A stretch of DNA of 64,000 nt from Methanofollis ethanolicus (GCF_001571385.1 NZ_BCNW01000001.1:2457470-2521469), one strand, 5' to 3'; shown: positions 1 through 8,614, counted from the first letter of the stretch. Notes: generated from the letters alone by a model not told the origin. Made by a program: numbers and translations.

Positions 1-169
1 CATTTCTGCATCGTTGCACGGTCGTTCTCACACAGGGCCGATTGCACCTGTTTCGATCTTGAGGGCCTTGCGGCGCTCGTCCAGAGAGAGGGATTGGGGC
101 CGTCAGCTTGATTCTGATCCAGACGGTACATGGCGCTGTATTCAAGAGGTTTGTGCACCATGAACACCA

Positions 170-274
170 GGACATGTGCCTCGACAGAGAACTGTCCCGT
201 CCTCCCCGGGTGCAGGACTCGATCCTGTCGGTGCATTCGAGGATATGGATGAGGTACGGCCGGTCGTCTTTCAC
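170..274 (-). pseudogene. HEPN toxin N-terminal remnant
   Basis: A GTG codon at 274 opens a short frame beginning VKDDRPYLIHILECTDRIES, which matches the N-terminal helix of DUF86/HepT-like HEPN ribonucleases. The similarity fades after about 33 codons and no Rx4HxY catalytic motif follows, so only the N-terminus survives. The GTG overlaps the stop codon of the adjacent MNT remnant, the arrangement also seen in the other MNT-HEPN pairs of this window. Nothing recognisable lies between here and the window edge. Confidence 0.5.
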
Positions 275-515
275 AGGGCGACGGCCTCCTGGACGCGGTC
301 CCTGATATACCAGTGCAGTCCTCCCCCGGTCACCACGTCGACCTTGCGGCCGAACAGGTCCTGGGCATGGTCGAGGAGATTTCGTCCCGGTTCGAATTCG
401 ACGAGCAGATCGATGTCGCTCTCCGGGGTCTCCTCACCCCTGACGGCCTGACAGTACGGGCGCCGTGACCTGTTGCGATCCGCAGGATCTCAGCCACAAT
501 TGCATCGGCCCGCAG
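271..515 (-). pseudogene. MNT nucleotidyltransferase antitoxin, frameshifted
   Basis: Two frames together spell a minimal nucleotidyltransferase (MntA type). The upstream part reads RADAIVAEILRIATGHGART; the downstream part reads GEETPESDIDLLVEFEPG and then DLFGRKVDVVTGGG. The segment that should carry the LFGSVAR half of the GSx(n)DxD active site is lost at a frameshifting deletion near 455, so this copy cannot be catalytic. The apparent first codon is CTG, so the true start may also be gone. It is the partner of the HEPN remnant that follows. Confidence 0.6.
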
Positions 516-623
516 GAGAAATGAAGGCCAGACGTATCACTAACCGATGGGAGAACATACCCTGAGTCATACCTCCAGAGAGAATGTTTTCATATCTGCG
601 AGAAACAAAACAGGTTGGGAAGC

Positions 624-938
624 ATGCACTTCGATAGAGAAAGGATCATCGGATTCCTGGATCAGGACGCGGTCATCATTTCGCATCACGCCCGGGTCAG
701 GATGTTTGAGCGCAACGTCTCCACCGATGATCTCCTTCTCGTGATCAGGACCGGCGAGATGATCGAATCATATCCTGATGATGAGCCCTGCCCCTCCCTG
801 CTCATGCTTGGTTTTATACATGACAATGCCTATCATGTAGTACTGGGGATCTGCCAGGACCATCTCCGGGTGATCACCACCTATATGCCTGATGAACAAC
901 ACTGGACCGATACACGAACGAGGAGGAGAGAAGAATGA
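624..938 (+). CDS. DUF4258 domain protein, probable toxin
   Basis: A 104-residue protein starting at ATG 624 (an in-frame TTG lies 9 bp upstream). It carries the DUF4258 pattern: an early SHHARVRMFERN segment, an IESYPDDEPCPSLLMLG core and the C-terminal TTYMPDEQHW signature. DUF4258 proteins are RelE-like folds usually encoded just before a YgiT-type zinc-finger antitoxin, which is what follows here with a 4-bp overlap. Both members look intact, so this is one of the few complete toxin-antitoxin modules in the first 10 kb. Toxicity is inferred from family and context. Confidence 0.85.
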   Translation: MHFDRERIIGFLDQDAVIISHHARVRMFERNVSTDDLLLVIRTGEMIESYPDDEPCPSLLMLGFIHDNAYHVVLGICQDHLRVITTYMPDEQHWTDTRTRRREE

Positions 939-1180
939 TTCCAGAGAGGTGCACGTTCTGTAAAGGAACACTACATGAAGGAAAAACTGAGTTCATCGCA
1001 CGGGTGAAGGACGAGATCATCGTCATCACAGATGTCCCGGCTTTCATCTGCGATCGTTGCGGCGAGGCATATTATAGCGTGGAGGTCTCCCGGAAGATCG
1101 ATGCCGTGATGCAGGATGTCCACAACGGCAGGATCTGCTGCCGTCCCCTCGCGGCAGGCGAGGTCGAGCTCACCGGATAG
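935..1180 (+). CDS. YgiT-type zinc finger antitoxin
   Basis: An 81-residue protein with two CxxC pairs, CTFC at residues 6-9 and CDRC at 39-42, the zinc-binding layout of the YgiT/MqsA N-terminal domain, followed by GEAYYSVEVSRKIDAVM, the conserved helix after the second pair. It lacks the separate HTH domain of full-length MqsA, as is usual for the archaeal short form. The ATG overlaps the end of the DUF4258 gene, giving a translationally coupled pair in which this protein is the likely antitoxin and autoregulator. Confidence 0.85.
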   Translation: MIPERCTFCKGTLHEGKTEFIARVKDEIIVITDVPAFICDRCGEAYYSVEVSRKIDAVMQDVHNGRICCRPLAAGEVELTG

Positions 1181-1341
1181 AGATTGGCTGTGTTCCCGGA
1201 CCACGGACATTTTTCAAAAAAGCAGGTCTTCGATCGTTTCCGGTCAGGGGGCGGACAGAGACTCATCCTCCGTCTGCACTGCGTTCAGGTCGCCGCAGAC
1301 CCAGGCGGAGGACGGGCATTCTCTCTCGGTTGACAGAGGTA

Positions 1342-1379
1342 TGTTCGCATATACGAACATATGTTCGACTATACGAACA
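1342..1379 (+). promoter_or_regulatory. Twin palindromic operators over a wHTH start codon
   Basis: Two 18-bp palindromes with the same arms, TGTTCG-N6-CGAACA, occupy 1342-1359 and 1362-1379, exactly 20 bp apart (two helical turns). The second overlaps the first codons of the winged-helix gene that starts at 1361. This is the layout expected for autorepression by a dimeric wHTH protein. A matching architecture with different half-sites lies at 55533-55558. Confidence 0.7.
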
Positions 1380-1603
1380 CACCCTCCAGGACTTCATTTC
1401 TGCTCCTCCGATTTCTGGGACGGAATTACCGCGAAGAGTATTATGTCCGCGAGATCGCCCGGGTGCTCCACCTGGGAGCGGGATCTTCAAGTGAAACCCT
1501 TGCTCGCCTTTCAGAGGCCGGCCTTCTCCACCACCAGGAGAGAGGACGTCTTGTGAGACCTTTTTTGAGTCAGCCTCCGCGTGTTCCGCTCCGATGCCGG
1601 TGA
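1361..1603 (+). pseudogene. Winged-helix regulator, truncated
   Basis: An 80-residue frame whose first 65 residues form a winged helix-turn-helix (NYREEYYVREIARVLHLGAG, then SETLARLSEAGLLHHQERGR). This domain usually precedes a nucleotidyltransferase or wing C-terminus, as in the intact gene ending at 55551. Here the sequence loses similarity after GRLV near 1555 and runs into unrelated residues, which suggests a frameshift or deletion. It sits directly under twin operators. A nucleotidyltransferase gene follows after about 160 bp, so the two may be the separated halves of one wHTH-MNT protein. Confidence 0.55.
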
Positions 1604-1760
1604 AGCACCAGAGGGTTCGTTCTCGGCCCTCGCCTGAGGGATACCCACCTCTTTTATCCCGTCTTCATCGGGGATGTCGTCCACTGTCTGTACAGGCGGC
1701 CGGTCCTGCCGCCAGAAGAGCGATGAGAAGAAAGACCTATCCTCTTATTACGTGCACCAG

Positions 1761-2144
1761 ATGTCTGCAGTGGAAGAGATCATCGAGAGGCTTCGTACGG
1801 TCGAGGGGTTCGAGAAGGTCCGTTTTGTCATTCTCTATGGATCGGTCGCCCGGGGCGATGCGAGAGAGGGGTCGGATATCGATCTCTGCGTCTTCTTCGA
1901 CGGCGATCCCGCGGAGGCGTCGAGGTTCAGGTTTCACGCCCTGTCAGAGCTCTTCAGCGACCGGTACGACCTCCAGATCTTCCAGCAGCTCCCCCTCTCT
2001 GTACGGGTGGAGTGCTTGCGCGGCCGGGTGCTCTCCTGCCCTGATGAGCGGTTTTTGTACGACGTCGCGGTCGAGACCATCAGGGAATTCGACGCATTCA
2101 AACACCGCCTCTACTACTATATCGGGGAGCGGGCGATTGGCTAG
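1761..2144 (+). CDS. MNT-type nucleotidyltransferase
   Basis: A 127-residue nucleotidyltransferase-fold protein. The start at ATG 1761 places the active-site motif GSVARGDAREGSDIDL at about residues 28-43, the GSx(n)DxD signature of minimal nucleotidyltransferases; a second conserved stretch, RYDLQIFQQLPLSVR, follows. In MntA-HepT systems this enzyme AMPylates and silences a HEPN ribonuclease. The expected HEPN partner downstream survives only as scraps. An upstream in-frame extension exists but has no similarity to the family. Confidence 0.8.
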   Translation: MSAVEEIIERLRTVEGFEKVRFVILYGSVARGDAREGSDIDLCVFFDGDPAEASRFRFHALSELFSDRYDLQIFQQLPLSVRVECLRGRVLSCPDERFLYDVAVETIREFDAFKHRLYYYIGERAIG

Positions 2145-2330
2145 AACGGGATGCTCAGGAGTGCCGTCATCAGGATCTGAATCCAGGAGGAGAGCATCGG
2201 CATGGTCAGGGAACACCTGCCCGGACCTTCATCCACCCCGGGATCGTCAGGGACGGTATCTCCACACTGCGGTCGAAAATGTCTTCGATATCTGTGCGAT
2301 GCTGAACACCGACCTCCGCCTCGGTTCCAA
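2145..2330 (+). pseudogene. HEPN (DUF86) remnant
   Basis: Directly after the nucleotidyltransferase, the stretch GRYLHTAVENVFDICAMLN at about 2251-2307 matches the central helix of DUF86 HEPN proteins (typical form: RYLQ.AIE..IDI...L). No open frame surrounds it and no Rx4HxY motif is present, so the toxin is dead. The upstream half is scattered over other frames. Confidence 0.4.
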
Positions 2331-2348
2331 TTCCTCTCATGCCCGTTC

Positions 2349-2707
2349 TTAATTTTCATGGCCGGGAGGCCTCAGGTCACGGAGTATCGTCTCAACTCCA
2401 TCCTTCAGTTCCGGGAGCTGCCGGCGAATGATGAACCAGATCGTGTCCGGGTCAACCCCAAAATAGTGATGGATGACACCATGTCTGAGGCCGACAATTT
2501 TGCGCCAGGGGATGTCCGGGTACTGCTCCCTGATCGCTTCGGGGACATTCCCACAGGCCTCGCCGATCACTTCGAGGTTCCGGACAACGGCATCAAAAGT
2601 CTTTCGATCGCGGGCAAACTCTTCGCCAGAAAGGCCGCGAGTATACTCTTGGCCCCGATGCCCTCCAGGATGTCGTCGAGAAAAAAGGTGACATCACGCC
2701 CTGACAT
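2349..2707 (-). pseudogene. HEPN toxin (DUF86), frameshifted
   Basis: ATG at 2707 opens MSGRDVTFFLDDILEGIGAK; about one base is missing near 2643, after which the protein continues in another frame as YTRGLSGEEFARDRKTFDAV and then IGEACGNVPEAIREQYPDIPW. The catalytic and modification motif Rx4HxY is preserved (RHGVIHHY), and the C-terminus is complete, so the gene was a standard HepT of about 118 residues before the frameshift. It overlaps the end of the nucleotidyltransferase gene by 14 bp. A sequencing indel would give the same picture. Confidence 0.75.
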
Positions 2708-3026
2708 AGACGACATCCCCGGCGACAGACTTGAACAGATTCTTGCGCCGTCGAATCCCTCCTTTCAGGACCAGATCGACTTTGAGACCAAGAAGGTGCT
2801 CCAGGTCGTCGCGCAGGTCGACGACATCCCATCCTATCGGCCCGGCAAGGTCGACCAGGATGTCGACATCGCTCCCCTCGACCTGTTCGTTCCGGGCATA
2901 GGACCCAAAGACGCCGATCTCGCTGACACCATACTTCCTCTGGAGGGAGGGCTGAGCTCTTCGGAGAATTTCCAGGATCTCCTGCACCTTCCATGTCGCC
3001 GGGATGGTGTCGGCCGTTCTGGGCAT
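2694..3026 (-). CDS. MNT-type nucleotidyltransferase antitoxin
   Basis: A 110-residue protein from ATG 3026 (an alternative ATG lies at 3035). The motif GVFGSYARNEQVEGSDVDIL is the GSx(n)DxD active site of MntA-like enzymes, and LLGLKVDLVLKGGIRRR is the conserved second half. It precedes and overlaps the frameshifted HEPN gene, so the pair is an MNT-HEPN toxin-antitoxin operon with a broken toxin. An AT-rich box-A-like element at 3043-3055 lies upstream. Longer upstream extensions exist but are not family-like. Confidence 0.85.
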   Translation of the reverse strand: MPRTADTIPATWKVQEILEILRRAQPSLQRKYGVSEIGVFGSYARNEQVEGSDVDILVDLAGPIGWDVVDLRDDLEHLLGLKVDLVLKGGIRRRKNLFKSVAGDVVYVRA

Positions 3027-3248
3027 GCACTCCATTCGGTCACCGTAAATATTAACCATTCCGGTCCTGCTCCAGGACGGTCGATATCGGGCACACCTGG
3101 CAGAACCTGTTGCCGTTCTCTTCCGGCGGGGGCGAAGCCGGCAGAGACCGAGGCGGTGCGAAGAGATCAGGGGTAGTGCAGGACGACCAAACAGCACGAT
3201 AGCGGCCTCACCCGATCCGGGTACCCCCCTTCTCTCCCCGACGAAATG

Positions 3249-3450
3249 TCACCCTTTCGTTGTGCGGTCAGCTTCGTCGAAGATTGCCTGAATTCCCTGC
3301 TTGAGGAGAGGGAGATCATCACGGACCGTCACGAATACCGCCCCGTAATCCACTCCAGGGGTGACGTATCCTGTCCTGCGTGCCTGCGGTCTCTGTCTAG
3401 GGGATATTCTCTGCATAACCGTGGCGAAACCGTTCTTTGCCGCCTCGCCG
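3249..3450 (-). pseudogene. HEPN (DUF86) C-terminal remnant
   Basis: The C-terminal 40 residues, including YVTPGVDYGAVFVTVRDDLP and LLKQGIQAIFDEA, match the last two helices of DUF86 HEPN proteins, and GEAAKN further upstream matches the conserved IGEAAKN core. The catalytic Rx4HxY segment between them is scrambled and no N-terminus can be found. This is a fifth trace of MNT-HEPN material in the first 3.5 kb. Confidence 0.45.
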
Positions 3451-3551
3451 AAGATCGTGAGACTGAAGGTCACCCTGCCTCGATGCGGGAGGAGATGGAC
3501 AGGCCGCGGGGAGAGGGCGGGTTCCGGATTCATGATGCGCTGTTCTCACAG

Positions 3552-4069
3552 TGACAGGGGAAGAGTGGGTCTGCACACCTGGGAGGGCGGCCCCCTCCCG
3601 CCAGGCCGGAAACACCCGGGATTTCCGGAATGCAGCCGATTTCCACTCGCACTCCCTCCCCCACCCCGGCCTCTCCCGCGGCCGGGAAGGAGAGGCATTA
3701 CCTGCACGCATACCGGCGACCAGAGGGGCAGGGGAGGGGGCGGAATATCCTGCATTTTTCGAGATCTGCCCACCATCGCCTGATTTCCGGATCTCGCCAT
3801 TCCGGGCCCGGGTCCGGGGGGTGGCTCCCTGATCGGGGGGCTGTACGGGCGTATCCGGGTCGGGGTCCCCTCGGGGAGGGGGGTCTCCCGGAGCAGACCG
3901 CACCGGCCGGCACCGGTGCCGGAGCGCCGGGGAGAAGGGACGAGAGGGCGCCCCCATGCGCCTTTCCCCTTCTGAATCTGTTTAACTCTCCCCATTTTCA
4001 GGAAAAAATGCACATCTTTATGGATCGACACGAGAAAATGAGAGCGCGATCTATCGGGAGTACCACACC
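3552..4069. repeat. Family B intergenic repeat, copy 1 (3590-3870)
   Basis: No gene is recognisable between the HEPN remnant and manC. Most of the stretch is a GC-rich repeat whose elements recur at about 7960-8310 and 10500-10760: a 'gcattacctgcacgcatac'-like block, a GGGCGG-A/T-ATN2TG block near 3741 and a terminal 'acgggcgtat' block near 3846. This copy is the most diverged of the three. All three copies lie in gene-free stretches. Confidence 0.55.
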
Positions 4070-5410
4070 ATGAAGACGATCATCCTTGCCGGCGGTTCGG
4101 GCACCCGCCTCTTCCCCCTGAGCCGGACCTGCTACCCGAAACAGTTCATCCCCCTCTTCGAGAACGAGTCCCTCTTCCAGAAGGCGGTGAGGCGGGCCCT
4201 CCTCTTCTCACGGCCCGAGGAGGTGTACGTCGTCACCAACGAGGCGCACCGCTTCCTGGTGGCGGACCAGCTCGCGGCGATCTCTGCCTGCTGCCAGGTC
4301 CTCGTCGAGCCTGCCGGGAAAAACACCCTCCCCGCGATCGTCTACGGCATGACGGCCCTGGAGGAGGGGACGGTCGCGGTCCTCCCCTCCGACCAGCTGA
4401 TCACCCCGGACGAGGGGTACAAGGCAGCTTTTCATGCGGCCGAGGCCCTCGCCAGGGACCACCTGGTCACCTTCGGGATCACGCCGACCTCCCCGCACAC
4501 GGGCTACGGCTATATCCGGCCCGGCGAAGTTCTCCCCGGCGGCTATGCCGTCGACGCCTTCGTCGAGAAGCCAGACCTGGAGACCGCGGAGAGGTATGTC
4601 CGGGAGGGCTATCTCTGGAACTCAGGCATGTTCCTCTTCTCCTCTGCGCTCTTCATGGAGGAGTGCCGGCGCCTGGCGCCGGCCGTGGCAGAGGCCTTCG
4701 CCCTCCCTGTGGAGGAGGCGTATGCAAAGACCCCGAAGGTCTCGATCGACTACGGCCTCATGGAGAAGACCGACCGGGCTGCGGTCGTGCCCCTGGCCTG
4801 TTCATGGAGCGACATCGGGAGCTTCGACGCCCTGTACCAGGTGAGTGAGAAGGACGGGGACGGCAATGTCGTGAAGGGGGAGTACATCGGCCTCAGGAGC
4901 GCGAACAACCTGGTCATCTCCGACCGCCTGGTGGCGACGATCGGCCTCTCCGACCTCGCGGTCGTCGACACCCCGGACGCCCTCCTGGTCTGCCCGAAGG
5001 CAGAGGCCCAGCACGTCGGCGAGGTCACCGCCCTCCTGAAGGAGAGGGGCGACGGCCGCTGCGACCTCCACACCACTGTCCACCGGCCCTGGGGCTCGTA
5101 CACCGTCCTCCTCCAGGGCGACTCCTTCCAGATCAAGCGCCTCACCGTCCTCCCGGGCCGCCGCCTCTCGGCCCAGCTCCACCACCATCGGAGCGAGCAC
5201 TGGGTGGTCGTCCGCGGCATGGCCGGGGTCTCCAATGACGGCGAACAGTTTTTTGTCAGGCCGGGGGAGAGCACCTTTGTCCCGGCCGGGGTGCGGCACC
5301 GCCTGGAGAACCCCGGACTGATCCCCCTCGAAGTGATCGAGGTGCAGAACGGCGAATACATCACCGAGGACGATATCGTCCGCTTCGACGACGACTTCAA
5401 GAGGGAGTGA
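4070..5410 (+). CDS. manC: Mannose-1-phosphate guanylyltransferase / mannose-6-phosphate isomerase
   Basis: A 446-residue bifunctional enzyme. The N-terminal nucleotidyltransferase domain (about 1-330) opens with the GGSGTRLFPLSR signature and PKQF, and contains FVEKPDLETAERY; it makes GDP-mannose from mannose-1-phosphate and GTP. The C-terminal cupin (about 345-440) has the PWGSY and QLHHHRSEHW metal-site motifs of type II phosphomannose isomerase. The length is typical of ManC/CpsB. It lies between two gene-free stretches, apparently as a single transcription unit, and would feed GDP-mannose to the surface-glycan locus that starts 5.5 kb downstream. The first 36 bp recur at 10934. Confidence 0.95.
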   Translation: MKTIILAGGSGTRLFPLSRTCYPKQFIPLFENESLFQKAVRRALLFSRPEEVYVVTNEAHRFLVADQLAAISACCQVLVEPAGKNTLPAIVYGMTALEEGTVAVLPSDQLITPDEGYKAAFHAAEALARDHLVTFGITPTSPHTGYGYIRPGEVLPGGYAVDAFVEKPDLETAERYVREGYLWNSGMFLFSSALFMEECRRLAPAVAEAFALPVEEAYAKTPKVSIDYGLMEKTDRAAVVPLACSWSDIGSFDALYQVSEKDGDGNVVKGEYIGLRSANNLVISDRLVATIGLSDLAVVDTPDALLVCPKAEAQHVGEVTALLKERGDGRCDLHTTVHRPWGSYTVLLQGDSFQIKRLTVLPGRRLSAQLHHHRSEHWVVVRGMAGVSNDGEQFFVRPGESTFVPAGVRHRLENPGLIPLEVIEVQNGEYITEDDIVRFDDDFKRE

Positions 5411-5706
5411 AAGCCCCCTTCTGAATGTGCTTACCTCCCCCTATCTTCACCTTTTTGCGACCGCATCCTTGATCCTGCCAACGCTTGTTGCGAGGATCGC
5501 GTCTCGATACCTGTACAGCCTGGCCCACAACGCCTTTCCTTCCCCACCGAGCCATCAGGGTGACCCGGCTTTTCGACCTGTGCCAGCCCAGTTCTCTATC
5601 GGACCGACCGGGAGAAACGCAGATCGGCACGTCCATATATTCACGGCGCAAGAGCAAAGATAAAGTTCAGGCGCACATGGTATACGCTCACCGGAGGGCC
5701 GGATGT

Positions 5707-6255
5707 ATGGATGAATTTGACGGGATACTCGTATTGCTGGACGCGGCAGAGGGGCGGATTGCAGGCAGGACGACGATCCAGAAACTGGGATATTTTTCGA
5801 CGATCCGGGGTGCCGTCAGGGCACATTACCGCCCCCACTACTATGGTCCCTATAGCGCCGATATCGCCGGGGCGATCCAGACTCTTGTCTCCTACGGATT
5901 CATCGAAGAGAGGGTTGAGACACCGGCGGGTGCCGGAGAGACACCAGACTGGAGACGCTATACCTACACCCTCACCGACGACGGCAGGGAACTGGTCCAG
6001 GAGATGAAAGAGGAGTACCCCCGTGATGCCGCAGAGGTAAAAGAGGTCGTCGACATATGCAGGGATGCCGCAGACCTCGACTCCAAGACCCTCTCCTGGG
6101 CGGCGAAGGTCCACTACATCCAGACAAGAGAGATGAGGGATATGTCCCCCGACGAGATCAGAGAGATCGCCAGGACCCTGAACTGGGACCTCTCTGAGGG
6201 GCAGGTCCAGAAAGGGATGGACCTCCTCACCAACCTTCATCTCACGGGGGGGTGA
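5707..6255 (+). CDS. YwgA-like winged-helix protein
   Basis: A 182-residue protein from ATG 5707, chosen because a GGAGGG ribosome-binding site lies about 10 bp upstream; an upstream ATG at 5677 is less likely. The N-terminus, GRTTIQKLGYFSTIRG then HYYGPYSADIAGAIQTLVSY, is a winged-helix layout resembling the YwgA family, with a beta-hairpin wing (RRYTYTLTDDGRELV) near residues 85-100. In Bacillus, ywgA sits next to the HD-domain gene ywfO, and the same order is seen here: the next gene is an HD phosphohydrolase. The molecular role is unknown; a regulator or partner of the HD enzyme is an inference. Confidence 0.65.
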   Translation: MDEFDGILVLLDAAEGRIAGRTTIQKLGYFSTIRGAVRAHYRPHYYGPYSADIAGAIQTLVSYGFIEERVETPAGAGETPDWRRYTYTLTDDGRELVQEMKEEYPRDAAEVKEVVDICRDAADLDSKTLSWAAKVHYIQTREMRDMSPDEIREIARTLNWDLSEGQVQKGMDLLTNLHLTGG

Positions 6256-6268
6256 ACCGAGCACGCTC

Positions 6269-7543
6269 ACGTATGAGACCCATATCAGGGACCCCCTCTA
6301 TGGGTATATCGGGCTTACCCGTGATGAACTCCGTCTTCTCGATACCCTTCCTCTCCAGAGGCTGCGGCGGATCAAGCAGCTTGCCAACGCGCATCTGGTC
6401 TACCCTGCCGCCTGCCACACCCGCTTCGAGCACTCCCTCGGCGTCCTGCACACCGCCACCCTGATGGCGAGGCAGCTGCGGGTCGGCGATGATGACCTCA
6501 TAAACCTCCGCTCCGCCGCCCTCCTCCACGACATCGGTCACGGCCCCTTCTCCCACGTCTTTGAGGCGCCCCTGAAACAGATCAACGGGCCGGAGGCCAC
6601 ACACGAAGATATCACCCGCCGCCTCATCGGAGAGGACGAGGGGATCGTCTCTGTCCTTAGCGAGAGAACAGACGAGGTCATCACCCTCCTCTCCGAGGAC
6701 CAGAATGGTATCCTCCACCAGATCATCTCCGGGAACATCGATGCCGATAAGATGGACTATCTCAGGCGGGACTCCTACCACGCCGGGGTGACCTACGGGA
6801 ACTTCGACCTTGAACGCGTCCTCTACACCCTCAGGAAGACCGCGAGCAGGCAGCGCGAGGACCTCACTATCCATGAGAAGGGTATCGACGCCGTCGAGAG
6901 TTTCCGGCTCGCCCGCTTCCTGATGTATGCTCAGGTCTACTATCACCACACGAATGTCCTGGCAAACGGGATGCTCCAGCGGGCGGTCACCGTCGCGATC
7001 CGGGATAAGGTCGTGGACGCAGAGAGGATCCAGATGAGTGGCAGTTCTTTTTTGCAGCACTATCTCGCCCTCGACGATGCTCGCCTCCTCTCCCAGGTGC
7101 TTTCGAAACCGGAGAGTACGGCCGCTGACCTTGTCAGGAGGCTGGAGAGGAGGGACCTCCTCAAGAGAGGGTATGAGTCCTATGTCTCCCAGGAGGAGGA
7201 CACACGCCTCAGGTACCATCTCGGGACGAAGTTCACGCCTGCTATGGCGCAGACGATCGAGACGGCAGTCGCGGAGGAGTGCGGGTGCGACCCCGACCTC
7301 ATCATCGCCGACGTCGTGAAGAACGAGAACTCGCTCTTCAAGTCGGCGTCCGTCCTCTTCGAGGAGGACAAATTCCCCATTCTGATCGAGAGGAGCGACG
7401 GGAAGGTCAAGGACATCGACTCCTTCTCGACCCTCACCTATACGGGCAAGCCAAGGACGACCTTCTATCTCTTCTGCCCGGAGGAGGAGCGGCAGAGGGT
7501 GGAGGCGTGTGCCGGAGATGTCATCGCCTCGACGGTCGGGTGA
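6269..7543 (+). CDS. HD-domain phosphohydrolase (YwfO-like)
   Basis: About 424 residues of an HD-superfamily hydrolase. The conserved N-terminus HIRDPLYGYIGL, the HTRFEHSLGVLH segment and the metal motif LLHDIGHGPFSH (H87-D88 counted from 6269) are all present, with NIDADKMDYLRRD further on. Such enzymes are dNTPase/ppGpp-hydrolase-like, but the substrate is not predictable. The frame is open from 6182 yet has no ATG, GTG or TTG before 6464, which would delete the first HD motif; a non-canonical start or a small indel near the GTG at 6252 is likely. The gene follows the YwgA-like gene immediately. Confidence 0.85.
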   Translation, partial: TYETHIRDPLYGYIGLTRDELRLLDTLPLQRLRRIKQLANAHLVYPAACHTRFEHSLGVLHTATLMARQLRVGDDDLINLRSAALLHDIGHGPFSHVFEAPLKQINGPEATHEDITRRLIGEDEGIVSVLSERTDEVITLLSEDQNGILHQIISGNIDADKMDYLRRDSYHAGVTYGNFDLERVLYTLRKTASRQREDLTIHEKGIDAVESFRLARFLMYAQVYYHHTNVLANGMLQRAVTVAIRDKVVDAERIQMSGSSFLQHYLALDDARLLSQVLSKPESTAADLVRRLERRDLLKRGYESYVSQEEDTRLRYHLGTKFTPAMAQTIETAVAEECGCDPDLIIADVVKNENSLFKSASVLFEEDKFPILIERSDGKVKDIDSFSTLTYTGKPRTTFYLFCPEEERQRVEACAGDVIASTVG

Positions 7544-7599
7544 GGGCCGGAGGTACTTTCCGGGGCAGAAACAGGTGAGCGCGCTCCTCTCCTTCTCGT

Positions 7600-7736
7600 C
7601 GGCGGCATACGGGGATGAGGGGAAAGTTTCCCTGTACGGCCTTCGTACCCCTGAGATTGCAGCCCCAATCCTGCAGAGTGATCGCCGCGTTCTGGTCACG
7701 GTCCATCTCCGACCCGCGATGGAGGGGGGAGTGCAT
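7600..7736 (-). mobile_element. TnpB (IS200/IS605) C-terminal remnant
   Basis: The stretch SEMDRDQNAAITLQDWG matches the end of the zinc-ribbon and last RuvC motif of TnpB RNA-guided nucleases (typical form: DRDxNAAxN). The preceding cysteines and the rest of the protein are absent, and no intact transposase or clear end sequence remains. The rest of 7544-7960 shows nothing else recognisable. Confidence 0.5.
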
Positions 7737-7959
7737 GTGCGAGGTCAGGGCATAGACCCAGACGTATAATTCTCAGATAAATACAGAGGAGATAGACCAG
7801 ACAACCTCTCCCCACGCCAGCAGCAACCCTGTTCCGTATCGGGCCGCTCATCTCAACGACCAGGCCATTACGTCGGTCACCACCGGGCTCATTGAGATCC
7901 TTCAGGCAGGATGAGTCCCGGGCCTGATGGTGTTCCTCTGCAAGGGGAACGGTCCTCCC

Positions 7960-8310
7960 GGGCGGGAATGTAATACCCCCCGGCAGGTCGGCCCTGAAGG
8001 GAGCGACCCCTCCGGTCCGGCCGGAAACACCCCAGATAGGCGTGAAAGCACACATACAGGCCAGATTGGAGCAGATATCCGCCCGCATACCCTTCCCGTC
8101 ACCGCCCTCTCCCGGGACGGGGACGGGAGGGCATTACCCTCACGCATACGGGCCGCCGGCAGGGCAGGAGAGGGGGCGGTATTTCGTGGGTTTCTCGAAC
8201 GCCGCCTGCCGGGCCGGGACCGGCGGATCTCGGCGGAATGGGCAGGGATTGGCCGGGCGACCCCCGGATCCGGGGACGATACGGGCGTATTCAACCCAAT
8301 CCATCCCCCT
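7960..8310. repeat. Family B intergenic repeat, copy 2
   Basis: A gene-free GC-rich stretch containing the same blocks as at 3590-3870 and 10500-10760: 'gcattaccctcacgcatacg' near 8132, GTATTTCGTGGGTTTCTCGA at 8179 (exactly shared with 10631) and 'gatacgggcgtatt' near 8278. Copies 2 and 3 are close relatives. Confidence 0.65.
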
Positions 8311-8378
8311 CACCAGAGAGGGGCATTCAGCACCAGCACCACTATTCTATGATCTCCGTCCCATCCCTATCGTACGGT

Positions 8379-8590
8379 ATGTCAGACGTCACGATCATGG
8401 TGCCTCACGATATCGTCCGGGCGCTCCGCCTTCCTCCCGATGCCATCCAGGCTGCAGGGGCCTGCCCCTGGCGCTCTACCCGCGCGACATTCTTTCGTCG
8501 GGGAAGGCATGTGCTCTTGCAGGGGTGAAACGGTGGGAGGGGGAGACAATTGCCTGGCGCATGGAAGATCCCGCGGCACTATGCCGATGA
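8379..8590 (+). pseudogene. UPF0175 antitoxin, frameshifted
   Basis: From ATG 8379 the protein reads MSDVTIMVPHDIVRALRLPP, the N-terminus of UPF0175 small HTH proteins; after DAIQAAG it jumps frame and continues LALYPRDILSSGKACALAG, the conserved UPF0175 HTH segment, to a stop at 8590. A frameshift near 8465 therefore splits one gene. UPF0175 genes commonly precede a DUF3368 PIN-like toxin, whose first codons follow at 8615. Confidence 0.75.
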
Positions 8591-8614
8591 GGACCTCGAT
8601 CAGGACAAAAGCTT

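Noticed and set aside
5411-5706. Minus-strand frame at 5397-5657 as a transposase scrap
   Set aside because: Basic composition only; no DDE, HUH or zinc-ribbon motif could be recognised.
6242-7699. Minus-strand open frame of 485 codons opposite the HD phosphohydrolase
   Set aside because: Mirror frame of a conserved hydrolase; no motifs, and the plus strand has the HD signature.
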